64,000 nucleotides of DNA from UBA1845 sp002338715 (GCA_035344155.1 DAORAL010000026.1:1-64000); one strand, 5' to 3'. Shown: positions 32,651 to 42,404, numbered from the stretch's first letter. Made by a program: numbers and translations. The notes: generated by a model from the letters alone, not told the origin.

Positions 32651-33286
32651 ATGCACGTTGCCGACTACATGACCAGCGACCCCGTGGTCATCGCGGAGAC
32701 GGATCTGCTGTCACGTGCCGAAGAGGTTGCCCGCGTCAAGTCCGTCCACCAGTTACCCGTCCTTGATGAGTCCGGACGCCTCGTGGGGATTATTACGGAC
32801 AGAGACATCCGTTCTGCAATCGGATACGACCGCACGCTTCGCGAAAAACTGCAGGTTCAGGAAGTGATGACTCAGGAACCGATCACCGTCAAACCGGATG
32901 ACACACTTTCGCATGTACTGAAGCAGTTCTGCGAGCATCGATTCGGGGCGATGCCGGTGGTTCAGTCGAACCAACTCGTGGGGATCATTACCCGACATGA
33001 CTTGTTGATGGCCATGTCGACGATGCTGGGGCTGGATTGCAACGGAACCGATATTGAAGTGGCGTTGCCGGATTTGTTTAAGGACTTGGTGACGGCGTTT
33101 GATGCGTTGAGTCGATCCGAAGGCACGTTGCATGGCGCGGTTGTTGCACGTACAAGAGACGGCGGCGACGAACCGTCGCTATTTTTGAGAATTGGCAAGC
33201 ACGACAAGCCGGAATTCCAAAAACGGTTGCGGCATGCGGGGCTCGTATTGCTGGAAACTGAAGAACAACACAGGACAAAGACATGA
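32651..33286 (+). CDS. Tandem CBS-domain protein
   Basis: 211 residues with a strong GAGGAGG ribosome site. Two CBS motifs (MTSDPVVIAETDLLSRAEEV... and MTQEPITVKPDDTLSHVLKQF...) form a Bateman module at 1-125 that typically binds adenine nucleotides; VGIITDRDI and VGIITRHDL are the usual strand ends. The C-terminal 75 residues look ACT-like. It opens a 12.5-kb operon and overlaps the next gene by 4 bases, so it may tune the CoA-transferase or hydrogenase to energy charge. Confidence 0.85.
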   Translation: MHVADYMTSDPVVIAETDLLSRAEEVARVKSVHQLPVLDESGRLVGIITDRDIRSAIGYDRTLREKLQVQEVMTQEPITVKPDDTLSHVLKQFCEHRFGAMPVVQSNQLVGIITRHDLLMAMSTMLGLDCNGTDIEVALPDLFKDLVTAFDALSRSEGTLHGAVVARTRDGGDEPSLFLRIGKHDKPEFQKRLRHAGLVLLETEEQHRTKT

Positions 33287-35166
33287 AAAGCTGCGTCGAG
33301 GAAAACACACAGGCCTGGATGAGAGAAATCAAGTGCGTATCGGTTGTCGAGGCATTTCGGCACATCGTCCGCGGGACACGCATCTTCATCGGTTCGGGGG
33401 CGGCGGCTCCGCTGACCCTGATCGAGGCGATGGACACCCACTCCGAGTACTTCGTTGATCATGAAGTGGTGTCGATTCTAACGGAGGGACCGGCGCCGTA
33501 CGCCACAGAGAAGCACGCACTGCGTTTCCGCTACAATGCCTTGTTTATTGGTGGTAATGTGCGCGGTTCGGTCGAAGCGGGTCATGCGGACTACACGCCG
33601 ATCTTCCTGTCCGAGATTCCTCGGATGTTCAAAGAAGGGCAGATGCCCCTCGGTGTCGCGATGATCCAGGTCGCGCCGCCGCGTGACGGTATGTGCAGTC
33701 TTGGTGTTTCGGTTGACGTGGTTAAAGCCGCGGCTGAATCGGCTGACATGATCATCGCCGAAGTAAACCCGCAGATGCCGTTCACCGTGGGTGATTCCTG
33801 TATCCCGGCCAATGACATCGACTATTTCATCCTTGGCGATCACGCGATTCCAGAGTTGCGCGCGAGGCCGATCACGCCCGAGAACAAGAGGATTGGCAAA
33901 AACATCGCAAAGCTCGTCGACGATGGTTCGACGATTCAAGCCGGAATCGGGGCAATCCCCGATGCGGCGCTGTCGATGCTCAAGGACAAGAAAGACCTCG
34001 GCGTTCACACCGAAATGATGAGCGATGGTTTCGTCGACCTCATTGAACAGGGCGTTGTCACCAATCGCTTCAAGAAAAAGCACAAGGGCAAGTCGGTGAC
34101 CAGTTTCATGCTGGGCACCAAGCGGTTGTATGACTTCGTGCGCGATCGTGACGACATCGAATGCTACCCGTGCGATTATACAAACGATCCATACGTGATC
34201 GGTCAGATCGACAAGATGGTGGCGATCAACACAGCCGTCGAAGTGGACTTGACCGGTCAGGTGTGTTCCGACTCGATCGGGGCGCGTTTTTACAGCGGTA
34301 TCGGTGGGCAGGTGGACTTCATCCGTGGAGCAGCCCGCAGCAAGGGCGGTAAGCCGATCATCGCACTGCCTTCGACAGCGAAGAACGGAACCGTGTCGCG
34401 TATTAAACCGCGACTTCAGCGTGGTGGCGGTGTGGTCACCACGCGCGGTGACGTTCACTACGTGGTGACGGAGTGGGGTATCGCGTCGCTGCATGGCAAG
34501 ACGGTGCGGGAAAGGGCGATGGCGTTGATTGAAATCGCCCACCCCAAGTTTCGGCCTTGGCTTTTGGCTGAAGCCAAACAGCACAAGTACGTTTACGCGG
34601 ACCAAGCCGACCCGCCGATCACGATGCCGATTTATCCGCAGGATCTTGAGTTCTACTTCAAGGATCGCAATGGCGTCGACATTCTGATCCGTCCGGTGCG
34701 AATCAGTGACGAAGACCAGATGCACGATTTGTTCTATTCGATGAGCGACGAATCGCTTTATCAGCGTTTCTTCGCTTATACCAAGTCGGTTCCGCATGCG
34801 TCGTTGCAGAACCTCTGCGTGGTGGACTACCACAAGAGCATGGCATTGGTCGCGAGTGTCGGTGATATGGACTCAGAACGAATCATCGGGATGGCCCGCT
34901 ACGTGCATGATAAGGATACCGGGTTCGCCGAAGCAGAATTTGCGGTCGCGGATGAGTACCAGAATCGGGGCACCGGAACGACGCTGATTTTGAAACTGGC
35001 CGAGGTGGCCAAATCAAATGGCATCAAAGGATTCATCGCCGACGTATTGTCCAATAACGCACAAATGCTGCACCTCTTCGGAAAACTGGGCGGACGACAT
35101 GAGTCGCTCTGTAACCAGGGGATCTATTCGCTGAAGATCTGGTTTGACGAGGAGGCAACGACATAG
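33283..35166 (+). CDS. Acetyl-CoA hydrolase/CoA-transferase fused to GNAT acetyltransferase
   Basis: 627 residues. Residues about 15-440 are a two-domain CoA-transferase/hydrolase of the acetate or 4-hydroxybutyrate CoA-transferase family (GNVRGSVEAGHADYTPIFLS, SADMIIAEVNPQMPFTVGDS, GIGAIPDAALSML, SIGARFYSGIGGQVDFIRGA). Residues about 465-620 are a GNAT domain with acetyl-CoA loop VADEYQNRGTGTTLI. It likely handles acyl-CoA made by the ferredoxin oxidoreductases, and the GNAT part may lysine-acetylate a partner. It is the second gene of the operon. Confidence 0.88.
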   Translation: MKSCVEENTQAWMREIKCVSVVEAFRHIVRGTRIFIGSGAAAPLTLIEAMDTHSEYFVDHEVVSILTEGPAPYATEKHALRFRYNALFIGGNVRGSVEAGHADYTPIFLSEIPRMFKEGQMPLGVAMIQVAPPRDGMCSLGVSVDVVKAAAESADMIIAEVNPQMPFTVGDSCIPANDIDYFILGDHAIPELRARPITPENKRIGKNIAKLVDDGSTIQAGIGAIPDAALSMLKDKKDLGVHTEMMSDGFVDLIEQGVVTNRFKKKHKGKSVTSFMLGTKRLYDFVRDRDDIECYPCDYTNDPYVIGQIDKMVAINTAVEVDLTGQVCSDSIGARFYSGIGGQVDFIRGAARSKGGKPIIALPSTAKNGTVSRIKPRLQRGGGVVTTRGDVHYVVTEWGIASLHGKTVRERAMALIEIAHPKFRPWLLAEAKQHKYVYADQADPPITMPIYPQDLEFYFKDRNGVDILIRPVRISDEDQMHDLFYSMSDESLYQRFFAYTKSVPHASLQNLCVVDYHKSMALVASVGDMDSERIIGMARYVHDKDTGFAEAEFAVADEYQNRGTGTTLILKLAEVAKSNGIKGFIADVLSNNAQMLHLFGKLGGRHESLCNQGIYSLKIWFDEEATT

Positions 35167-35177
35167 GAGGACTGGAG

Positions 35178-35873
35178 ATGACTGCGCCATCGAGCACCCC
35201 ATTGTCTCGGCTCGTGGAACGACAGATGCGCAATTGGGAGTTGGCCAAAGCCCAACAGGTTGATTCACCAGTTTCGCGCGAGCAAGTTGTCCATCACTTC
35301 ATCACGATATCCCGCCAAGCCGGTAGCGGCGGGGGCGAAGTGGCGGCGCTTTTGGGCGAGCGTCTTTCCTGGCCAGTCTTCGATCGCAATATCCTCCAGG
35401 TGATGGCTGAAGACGACAACGTCCGCCGAAACCTCTACGAGTCGATGGACGAAAACGATCGGAATTGGGTTCACGAGTTCGCCCAGTCGTTGTTCGCCAA
35501 TGAGCTTCCGCTGAACGACTACTTCAGCCGCCTGAGCAAGACGATGTTGACGGTGGTCCGACAAGGGCCAGCCGTCATCCTCGGGCGTGGGGGCAGTCTG
35601 ATTTTGCCGAGCGACTGTGGTTTGCGCGTGCGGATCATTGCACCGCTCGAGTACCGCGTCACACGCCTGACTTCCAAGAGTGAAGTCAGTACCAGCCGAG
35701 CGACTGCGATCCTGCGCGAGACGGATGAGAAGCGGGATCAGTTCGTCCGCTCGCATTTCAACGTCGATCCACAAGACCAGTATCAATACGACTTGATCAT
35801 CAACATGGAGCGCACTTCGCCTGGTGCGGCTGCGGACATCATCGCGACGGCATCGCGTGCGAGATTCAAATGA
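35178..35873 (+). CDS. Cytidylate-kinase-like family protein
   Basis: 231 residues; a P-loop-type fold of the AAA_26/cytidylate-kinase-like family. ITISRQAGSGGGEVAALLGERL is the modified phosphate-binding loop, GPAVILGRGG the second core block and LRVRIIAPLEYRV the third. Substrate is unknown; members often accompany CBS proteins and CoA-transferases in anaerobic gene sets. The start follows GGAGG. It overlaps the truncated hypF gene by 4 bases. Confidence 0.8.
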   Translation: MTAPSSTPLSRLVERQMRNWELAKAQQVDSPVSREQVVHHFITISRQAGSGGGEVAALLGERLSWPVFDRNILQVMAEDDNVRRNLYESMDENDRNWVHEFAQSLFANELPLNDYFSRLSKTMLTVVRQGPAVILGRGGSLILPSDCGLRVRIIAPLEYRVTRLTSKSEVSTSRATAILRETDEKRDQFVRSHFNVDPQDQYQYDLIINMERTSPGAAADIIATASRARFK

Positions 35874-37105
35874 TCGTGCACCGTGAACCATCGAATGGTT
35901 CGCGCAACAACCCTGGTGTTCCGTTCCACCCATCGCCACAAATCGATCTGCCATTTTCTATCCACACGCCGACGATCGCATTTGGCGGTGACACCAAGTG
36001 CTGCGTGTATGTGTTGCAGGATACGCGAGCGAATCTTGTCGGCTGTTTTGAAAACCTCGAAGACGTTTCGAACTACCGTCAATTTGCCCGGACTTCACGC
36101 GAAATTTGCGATTCGCTCGCGGGTCGCGCAATTTGCCTCGCCCATGATCTGCACCCTTCGTTCTTCACGACTGCACGCGCCCGCGGTCTCACATCGGGAC
36201 TGGCCAATGCCGGCGGGCAGATCAGTTGCCATGCCGTGCAACATCACCACGCCCACGTGATTTCGTGTGCAATCGAAAATGGCATCACCGAACCGATCGT
36301 GGGCATCGCGTGCGACGGTAACGGTTATGGCGCCGATGGGCACAATTGGGGTTGCGAAGTCTTGATCGCGGACCCCAGCCACTTTGTGCGGTTCGGACAC
36401 CTGCAATACTTCCCGCTTCCCGGTGGCGATGCTGCCGCGGTAGAACCCTGGCGGTGTGCACTGAGTCTGTTGTGGCAGGCGTTTGATGGCAAGTTTCCGC
36501 CGCACATCGAGCGGATATTCGCCGCGGTCGCCCGTCCAAAATTTGACGCCGTCAAGGGATTGATCGTGCATCGGGTGGCGTGCCCGTTGACGTCAAGTCT
36601 TGGGCGCTTGTTTGATGCCGTTTCGTTCTTGTGCGGGCTATGCGAGCAGAACTGTCGTGACGGTCACGCGGCTCAATTGCTGGAATCGGTGGCCGAGCCC
36701 GATTGTGAACCCTATCCATTTTTTGAATTGACCGATGCCACGCGGCGTGCGATCGATCCATTGCCGCTGGTTCGGGCAGTGTGCTGCGATCTGACGGAGC
36801 ACGTTGGCATTTCGGTGATCGCAGGCCGGTTTCACGCGTCAATCGCGGATGCGCTGGCGACGGTCGGAATTGCGGCGGCTGAAACGCTCAATACCGACAC
36901 AGTCGTGTTGACCGGTGGATGTTTCATGAATCGCCTGCTGACCGAACGGGTGCGAGCCGCGCTTGAGCGCGCGGGGATGAACGTGTTTGAACACCATCAG
37001 GTGCCGTGCGGCGATGGTGGTTTGGGGTTGGGGCAAGGGGTCATTGCAGCCACCCAATTGGCGGAGATTGCAGCGGGCGGCGGCGCTAGAACGCGAAGGT
37101 TGTAG
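35870..37105 (+). CDS. hypF: HypF C-terminal (Kae1-like) domain only
   Basis: 411 residues, against about 750 for full HypF. The protein begins at the Kae1-like carbamoyltransferase half (TIAFGGDTKCCVYVLQD...AICLAHDLHPSFFTT), with the metal site HHHAHV, GIACDGNGYGADG and TGGCFMNRLL. The acylphosphatase, zinc-finger and YrdC domains that make carbamoyl-adenylate are absent, and no frameshifted remnant precedes it, because the upstream gene is intact and overlaps the start. It should transfer a carbamoyl group toward HypE if a separate YrdC-type partner supplies the intermediate. Confidence 0.85.
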   Translation: MIVHREPSNGSRNNPGVPFHPSPQIDLPFSIHTPTIAFGGDTKCCVYVLQDTRANLVGCFENLEDVSNYRQFARTSREICDSLAGRAICLAHDLHPSFFTTARARGLTSGLANAGGQISCHAVQHHHAHVISCAIENGITEPIVGIACDGNGYGADGHNWGCEVLIADPSHFVRFGHLQYFPLPGGDAAAVEPWRCALSLLWQAFDGKFPPHIERIFAAVARPKFDAVKGLIVHRVACPLTSSLGRLFDAVSFLCGLCEQNCRDGHAAQLLESVAEPDCEPYPFFELTDATRRAIDPLPLVRAVCCDLTEHVGISVIAGRFHASIADALATVGIAAAETLNTDTVVLTGGCFMNRLLTERVRAALERAGMNVFEHHQVPCGDGGLGLGQGVIAATQLAEIAAGGGARTRRL

Positions 37106-37125
37106 TCAATCAAAGGGGAATTCCA

Positions 37126-37395
37126 ATGTGTCTGGCTGTTCCGGGCAAACTCATCGACGTCACCAATTCTCCCGATATGGCCGACGGTTTGGCCAGCGGT
37201 ACGGTTGATTTTCAAGGGACGCGAATCAAGGCGAATCTGATTTTCACGCCGGAAGCCCGCGAAGGCGATTGGGTTCTCGTGCATGCCGGATTCGCGATTC
37301 AGAAATTGACGGAAGCGGAGGCGCTGGAAACCTGGAAGTACCTCGATGTCGGCGAAATCGAGGAAGAACTGCCCGCTGCCGAACCATTTCGCTAA
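37126..37395 (+). CDS. hypC: HypC hydrogenase maturation chaperone
   Basis: 89 residues beginning MCLAVPGKLI, where Cys2 is the essential Fe(CN)2CO-binding residue. The OB-fold core (GTVDFQGTRIKANLIF) and VLVHAGFAIQKL are typical. It shuttles the iron complex between HypD and the large subunit. Confidence 0.95.
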   Translation: MCLAVPGKLIDVTNSPDMADGLASGTVDFQGTRIKANLIFTPEAREGDWVLVHAGFAIQKLTEAEALETWKYLDVGEIEEELPAAEPFR

Positions 37396-37409
37396 CACAG
37401 GGGTGCGAA

Positions 37410-38516
37410 ATGAATACCGATCAACCAAAGGATCTGGTCAGAACGCTCCACCATGTGTGTGAATCGCTGGAGCCGATGGCGTTCATGGAAGTCTGCGGGA
37501 CGCATACGGTTTCGTTTCAGCGCAGCGGCGTCAAATCGCTCTTGCCATCCAACGTCAAATTGATCAGCGGACCGGGATGCCCGGTTTGTGTGTCGTCGCA
37601 AGGGTACATCGACGCAGCATGTGCGATTGCGTCATCACCCGCGATCACGATCTGCACCTATGGCGACATGCTGCGCGTGCCCGGACGCAGCGGCAGCCTG
37701 CAGGAGCAAAGGGCAGTGGGCGCGGATGTGCGGGTCGTGTATTCACCGCTCGATGCGGTTCGCCTGGCTGAAGCACACCCGGAACGAACGGTTGTGTTCA
37801 TCGCGGTCGGATTTGAAACGACGGTCGGTGGCCACGCAGCCGCCGTGTTGGAAGCCCAGCAGCGTGGTCTCGATAATTTCTGTTTGCTCGCGTCACAGAA
37901 ACTCGTCGTCCCGGCGATGTTGGCGCTTCTGGAAGAGGGCGAAGTGCGCATCGATGGGTTCCTTTGCCCTGGGCATGTCAGCGTGATCATCGGCCCCAAT
38001 GCATATGTTCCGGTGGTGCGCGATCACCGTAAACCCTGCGTCATCGCGGGTTTCGAACCCGAGCAGATGTTGCGCGGAATCATCCAACTTGTGAGGCAGG
38101 TCGCACAACGATCGCCGCGCATCGAGAACATCTATCCAGCCGCCGTCAAACCTGATGGAAACCCGAAAGCTGTCGCGGTAATCAACGAAGTCTTCGAGCC
38201 ATCCGACTCGGTTTGGCGGGCGATGGGCACCATTCCGCTGAGTGGTTTGGCGCTTCGATCGAAGTATCGCCGTTTTGACGCGCTAAAACGATTCGACGTT
38301 GAGATCGGACCCGACTACGACCCGCCCGGATGCAGTTGCGGGCAGGTGCTTCAAGGGAAAGTTGAACCCCGCGATTGCCCGTTATTCGGCACCGAATGCA
38401 CGCCGATGAAGCCGATCGGTCCGTGCATGGTGGGGAGCGAGGGCTCTTGTGCGGCTGCCTTTAAATATGGAGGCAACGGCACACCGCGTGCATGTGCTCT
38501 TTCCGACGGGAGTTAA
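37410..38516 (+). CDS. hypD: HypD hydrogenase maturation protein
   Basis: 368 residues. MEVCGTHTVSFQRSG and ISGPGCPVCVSSQGYID hold the conserved cysteines for iron handling, VGFETTVGGHAA a further core block, and PPGCSCGQVLQGKVEPRDCPLFG...CTPMKPIGPCMVGSEG the [4Fe-4S] region. The ATG at 37410 is chosen because the family start aligns here and it follows hypC by 14 bases. It is the scaffold for Fe(CN)2CO assembly. Confidence 0.95.
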   Translation: MNTDQPKDLVRTLHHVCESLEPMAFMEVCGTHTVSFQRSGVKSLLPSNVKLISGPGCPVCVSSQGYIDAACAIASSPAITICTYGDMLRVPGRSGSLQEQRAVGADVRVVYSPLDAVRLAEAHPERTVVFIAVGFETTVGGHAAAVLEAQQRGLDNFCLLASQKLVVPAMLALLEEGEVRIDGFLCPGHVSVIIGPNAYVPVVRDHRKPCVIAGFEPEQMLRGIIQLVRQVAQRSPRIENIYPAAVKPDGNPKAVAVINEVFEPSDSVWRAMGTIPLSGLALRSKYRRFDALKRFDVEIGPDYDPPGCSCGQVLQGKVEPRDCPLFGTECTPMKPIGPCMVGSEGSCAAAFKYGGNGTPRACALSDGS

Positions 38517-38519
38517 GCC

Positions 38520-39557
38520 ATGCGCACGAAGCTTGCCGGGAAGATCGAGGCGGGCGAAAAAATTTCCATCGCCCATGGTGGCGGCGGCGAAATGATGCAC
38601 CGCCTCATCGAGGGCCACATCCTTCCGCGGTTGGGCAACCGATTCCTCAACGCGCTCAACGACAGTGCAATCTTTGAACCCACCAACAAACGGATCGCAT
38701 TCACAACCGATGCCTTCGTCGTACAACCTCTGGAGTTCCCCGGTGGCGACATCGGACGACTGGCGATGTGTGGCACCATCAATGACCTCGCCGTTATGGG
38801 TGCCACTCCCACTGCCTTGAGTCTTGCCCTCGTGGTTGAGGAAGGTCTTCCACTGAGCGTGCTTGACCGGATTCTCGATTCCATTGCCGAGACCGCAGCC
38901 ACCGCCAATGTCGTCGTTGCTACCGGGGACACGAAGGTTATCGAGCGGCGCAGCGGCGACGGATTGATGATCACGACGGCTGGCATCGGGCATCTTCGCG
39001 ACGGTGTCAACATGGACCTCGGGCGCGTCAATGCCGGCGATGTGGTGATCGTGTCCGGTCGAATTGCAGAGCATGGCCTCGCGGTGTTGTCGGTTCGCGA
39101 AGGCCTTTCATTTGAAACTCAAATCGTCAGCGACGCGGCCCCCCTCAACGACCTCGTCGCGACCATTCTTGACAGCGGCGCAGACGTCAAGTTCATGCGT
39201 GATCCAACCAGAGGGGGGCTGGCTGGTGTTCTCGCCGATGCGGCAGACGTGTCCAACCTCAGCATCGAGGTACGGGAAGATTCGATCCCGGTATCGTCAG
39301 CCGTCCGGCACACTGCGGAAGTCTTCGGTCTCGATCCACTCACCGTGGCCAACGAAGGGAAACTTGTCGCGATCTGCTCGGCGAAGGATGCCGATCGGGT
39401 GCTCAATGCCTGCCGGGCGCACCCACTCGGAAAACACGCCGCATTGATCGGACATTTCGTGGATGAACAGCCCCAACTCGTCGAACTGATCACGTTGGCG
39501 GGTGGGCGGCGCGTCATCCAACGCCCTTACGGAGAAGAGCTTCCGCGCATCTGTTGA
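38520..39557 (+). CDS. hypE: HypE, carbamoyl dehydratase
   Basis: 345 residues of the AIR-synthase/PurM fold: ISIAHGGGGEMMHRLI, TDAFVVQPLEFPGGDIGRLA, DPTRGGLAGVLADAA. It ends exactly in PRIC, the C-terminal cysteine that is carbamoylated and dehydrated to thiocyanate for CN ligands. Three bases separate it from hypD. Confidence 0.96.
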   Translation: MRTKLAGKIEAGEKISIAHGGGGEMMHRLIEGHILPRLGNRFLNALNDSAIFEPTNKRIAFTTDAFVVQPLEFPGGDIGRLAMCGTINDLAVMGATPTALSLALVVEEGLPLSVLDRILDSIAETAATANVVVATGDTKVIERRSGDGLMITTAGIGHLRDGVNMDLGRVNAGDVVIVSGRIAEHGLAVLSVREGLSFETQIVSDAAPLNDLVATILDSGADVKFMRDPTRGGLAGVLADAADVSNLSIEVREDSIPVSSAVRHTAEVFGLDPLTVANEGKLVAICSAKDADRVLNACRAHPLGKHAALIGHFVDEQPQLVELITLAGGRRVIQRPYGEELPRIC

Positions 39558-39581
39558 GCCAATGTTAACGGAGCAGGTTCA

Positions 39582-40736
39582 ATGAAAAACAAGGTCTTGT
39601 ATACCATCAACAAAAGTGAGCTGGACAAGCTCATCGGTATACTCCAACGAGATGGTTACCGGGTAGTCGGCCCCACCGTTCGCGACGGGGCCATCACGTA
39701 CGAGGAAATCGAATCGGTCCGGCAGCTTCCGATCGGCTGGACCGATTCGCAGTCCCCCGGACGTTATCGCCTGAACAGGCGCAATGATGATCATCTGTTC
39801 GGGTATGTCGTCGGTCCCCATTCACTCAAGAAGTTTTTCTTTCCACCCAAGCAACGGTTGTTCGGCATCAAACGAGACGGTGAATCCGGGTATATCTTTG
39901 AGGCCCACCAGCCCGACCCGCCGCGTTATGCCTTCCTTGGTGTTCGGGCGTGCGACCTCGCCGCCGTCGGTGTGCAGGATCGCGTCTTCAAGCAAACGAT
40001 GGCCGAACCCTATTACGCCAAAGCCCGCAACGATGCGCTGTTTATCGCGGTCAACTGCACCGAGCCTGGCGGGACGTGTTTCTGCGGATCGATGGGAACG
40101 GGGCCGCGTTGCAGCGAAGGCTTTGACCTCGCCCTGACCGAACTTCGCACCACATTTACCGTCGAAGTCGGGACGAACAAGGGTCGCCAACTGATCGAAG
40201 CACTGGAGCATGAGACGACCGACGCCAACACCAGCCATCTCGTCGATTTGCTGATGGACAACGCGGCAGAACACATGGGTCGAACGCTGGATACGGAGGA
40301 TCTTCCGGACATTCTGCTGAAAAACCTTTCGCACGATCACTGGAACGAGGTGGCCAAGCGGTGCATGTCGTGCTCGAACTGCACGTTTGCGTGCCCGACG
40401 TGTTTTTGCAGCAACGTCGAAGACTCGACCGATCTTTCCGGCAACCACGCCGAGCGGTGGCGCACGTGGGGTTCATGTTTCACGTTGGAATTCTCCTATC
40501 ACACCGGTGGATATTCGCGTTCGACGCCGGCTGCCCGCTATCGCCAATGGTTGACGCACAAGTTGGCCAACTGGCATGAGCAGTTTGGAACGTCGGGATG
40601 CGTGGGGTGTGGGCGGTGTATCACCTGGTGTCCGGTTGGAATCGACATAACCAAAGAGGCAACAACGATCGCCAATGACGTGAAACGTTCAAGGGCGAAT
40701 CAGGAGGCCAAGCGCCTTGAGGAGGTGGGATCATGA
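39582..40736 (+). CDS. hydB: Group 3b hydrogenase beta subunit, iron-sulfur protein
   Basis: 384 residues homologous to the sulfhydrogenase beta chain. VRACDLAAVGVQDRVF and CFCGSMGTGPRC mark the N-terminal region; two ferredoxin-like clusters lie at CMSCSNCTFACPTCFC (about 263-278) and CVGCGRCITWCPVGID (about 345-360). It relays electrons between the diaphorase subunit and the NiFe module. The stop overlaps the next start (ATGA). Confidence 0.93.
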   Translation: MKNKVLYTINKSELDKLIGILQRDGYRVVGPTVRDGAITYEEIESVRQLPIGWTDSQSPGRYRLNRRNDDHLFGYVVGPHSLKKFFFPPKQRLFGIKRDGESGYIFEAHQPDPPRYAFLGVRACDLAAVGVQDRVFKQTMAEPYYAKARNDALFIAVNCTEPGGTCFCGSMGTGPRCSEGFDLALTELRTTFTVEVGTNKGRQLIEALEHETTDANTSHLVDLLMDNAAEHMGRTLDTEDLPDILLKNLSHDHWNEVAKRCMSCSNCTFACPTCFCSNVEDSTDLSGNHAERWRTWGSCFTLEFSYHTGGYSRSTPAARYRQWLTHKLANWHEQFGTSGCVGCGRCITWCPVGIDITKEATTIANDVKRSRANQEAKRLEEVGS

Positions 40737-41608
40737 TCAGCACACTTGATCAAAGGCCCAGTATCGTTTGCGGAGAGGCCAATCCGATGGCGCCAGCATG
40801 GACGCGCATCGTCGCGTGTCAGCAGGAGTCATCCAACACCGCCTCATATACCCTTCAATTTCTTGACCCCGAGCAGAAGAAAAACTACCGATTTCAGCCG
40901 GGGCAATTCAACATGGTCTATCTGTTCGGCGTCGGCGAAGCTGCGATTTCCATCAGCTCCGACCCGGACAAATGCGACTCGCTGGTCCATACGATTCGCC
41001 ACGTCGGTAGCGTCACGTTCGCGATGAATCGACTGGGCATTGGTCAATGCGTTGGATTGCGGGGACCGTTCGGTAGCAGTTGGCCGCTCCAGGAATGCCG
41101 CGGGCGCGACATTCTGCTCGTTGCGGGCGGTATCGGTATCGCGCCGCTGCGCCCGGCGATTTATCAGCTCTTAAAAAATCGCGACGACTATGGCCGCCTC
41201 ATTCTTCTTTACGGCATTCGTTCGCCCCAGGACATGATCTTCAAAGAAGAGGTCGAAGGGTGGATGGACCGCCGCGACTTCCAGGTGCTGATCACCGTTG
41301 ACTATCCGAGTGACGAATGGACCGGACCGGTCGGCGTTGTGACCAAACTGTTGCGTCGCGTGCGCGTCGATTCGTCACGGACGAGCGTGTTTGTTTGCGG
41401 TCCGCGCGTGATGAACCGGGCGGCTGCCCACTCCTTCCTTTCGCACTATGTGCCCGAAGATGAAATCTTCATTTCGCTGGAGCGGAACATGCGCTGCGGC
41501 GTTGGTCAGTGCGGACACTGTCAATACGGCCCCAAGTTTGTGTGCAAGGACGGGCCCGTATTCTCGTATGCATCGGTGCGAAACCTGTTCGGAAAAGACG
41601 AGGTGTAG
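40733..41608 (+). CDS. hydG: Group 3b hydrogenase gamma subunit, FAD/NAD(P) reductase
   Basis: 291 residues of the ferredoxin-NADP reductase type. FAD-binding GQFNMVY...ISISSD, NAD(P)-binding LLVAGGIGIAPLRPAI, and a C-terminal [2Fe-2S] motif RCGVGQCGHCQYGPKFVC. It exchanges electrons with NAD(P)H. Translationally coupled to hydB. Confidence 0.93.
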   Translation: MISTLDQRPSIVCGEANPMAPAWTRIVACQQESSNTASYTLQFLDPEQKKNYRFQPGQFNMVYLFGVGEAAISISSDPDKCDSLVHTIRHVGSVTFAMNRLGIGQCVGLRGPFGSSWPLQECRGRDILLVAGGIGIAPLRPAIYQLLKNRDDYGRLILLYGIRSPQDMIFKEEVEGWMDRRDFQVLITVDYPSDEWTGPVGVVTKLLRRVRVDSSRTSVFVCGPRVMNRAAAHSFLSHYVPEDEIFISLERNMRCGVGQCGHCQYGPKFVCKDGPVFSYASVRNLFGKDEV

Positions 41609-41609
41609 C

Positions 41610-42404
41610 ATGGCTGAAAACAAAAAACCCAAGTTGGCAGTCTACAAGTTCAGTTCGTGCGACGGATGCCAACTTTCCATTCTCGACCTTGAAGACGAAC
41701 TCTTGGCGCTGACCGGCGCGGTCGAAATCTCATTCTTTCTGGAAGCGCGGCGCAAAGTGCAGCCCGGTCCCTATGACATCGGTCTGGTTGAAGGATCGAT
41801 TTCCACGCCGGAAGAAGCCGAGCGCATCGTTCAGGTGCGCAAGGAGTGTCGTCACCTCGTGACGATCGGTGCGTGCGCGACATCGGGCGGTATACAGGCG
41901 CTCAAAAACTGGGCGGACGTTGAGGAATACAAACGCATCGTCTACGCATCCCCGCGTTACATCAGCACCCTCGATACGGCCAGTCCCGTCGCGGCGTACG
42001 TGCTCGTTGATTTTGAACTTCGCGGCTGCCCGGTGAACAAATACCAGTTGGTCGAAGTGATCACGGCTCTGATCGCAGGACGTCGGCCGCAGATTCCGAC
42101 GTCGCCGGTCTGCCTTGAGTGCAAGCGGGCGGGCAACATCTGCGTGATGGTCGCGGAGGGCACGCCTTGTCTCGGACCGATCACGCAGGCCGGTTGCGGG
42201 GCGCTGTGCCCGACGTATGGCCGCGGATGCTATGCATGCTTTGGACCGGCTGAGTCAGCCGCGGCAGAAGCACTCTGTGTCCACTGCGAAAAATCGGGAA
42301 CATCCAAGCCGGCGATTGTTCGAATGTTGCGCAGCTTCAACGGATACCTCGAACCCTTCAAGCAAGTAGGTGACAAATATGAGCGTCAAACCGTCAACAA
42401 TTGA
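41610..42404 (+). CDS. hydD: Group 3b hydrogenase delta subunit, small NiFe subunit
   Basis: 264 residues from the ATG at 41610. Proximal cluster ligands in SSCDGCQLSILDLE, GACATSGG and RGCPVN; medial/distal clusters in SPVCLECKRAGNICVM, GTPCLGPITQAGCGALCP and GCYACFGP. No Tat signal is present, as expected for a cytoplasmic group 3 enzyme. It overlaps hydA by 26 bases. Confidence 0.94.
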   Translation: MAENKKPKLAVYKFSSCDGCQLSILDLEDELLALTGAVEISFFLEARRKVQPGPYDIGLVEGSISTPEEAERIVQVRKECRHLVTIGACATSGGIQALKNWADVEEYKRIVYASPRYISTLDTASPVAAYVLVDFELRGCPVNKYQLVEVITALIAGRRPQIPTSPVCLECKRAGNICVMVAEGTPCLGPITQAGCGALCPTYGRGCYACFGPAESAAAEALCVHCEKSGTSKPAIVRMLRSFNGYLEPFKQVGDKYERQTVNN

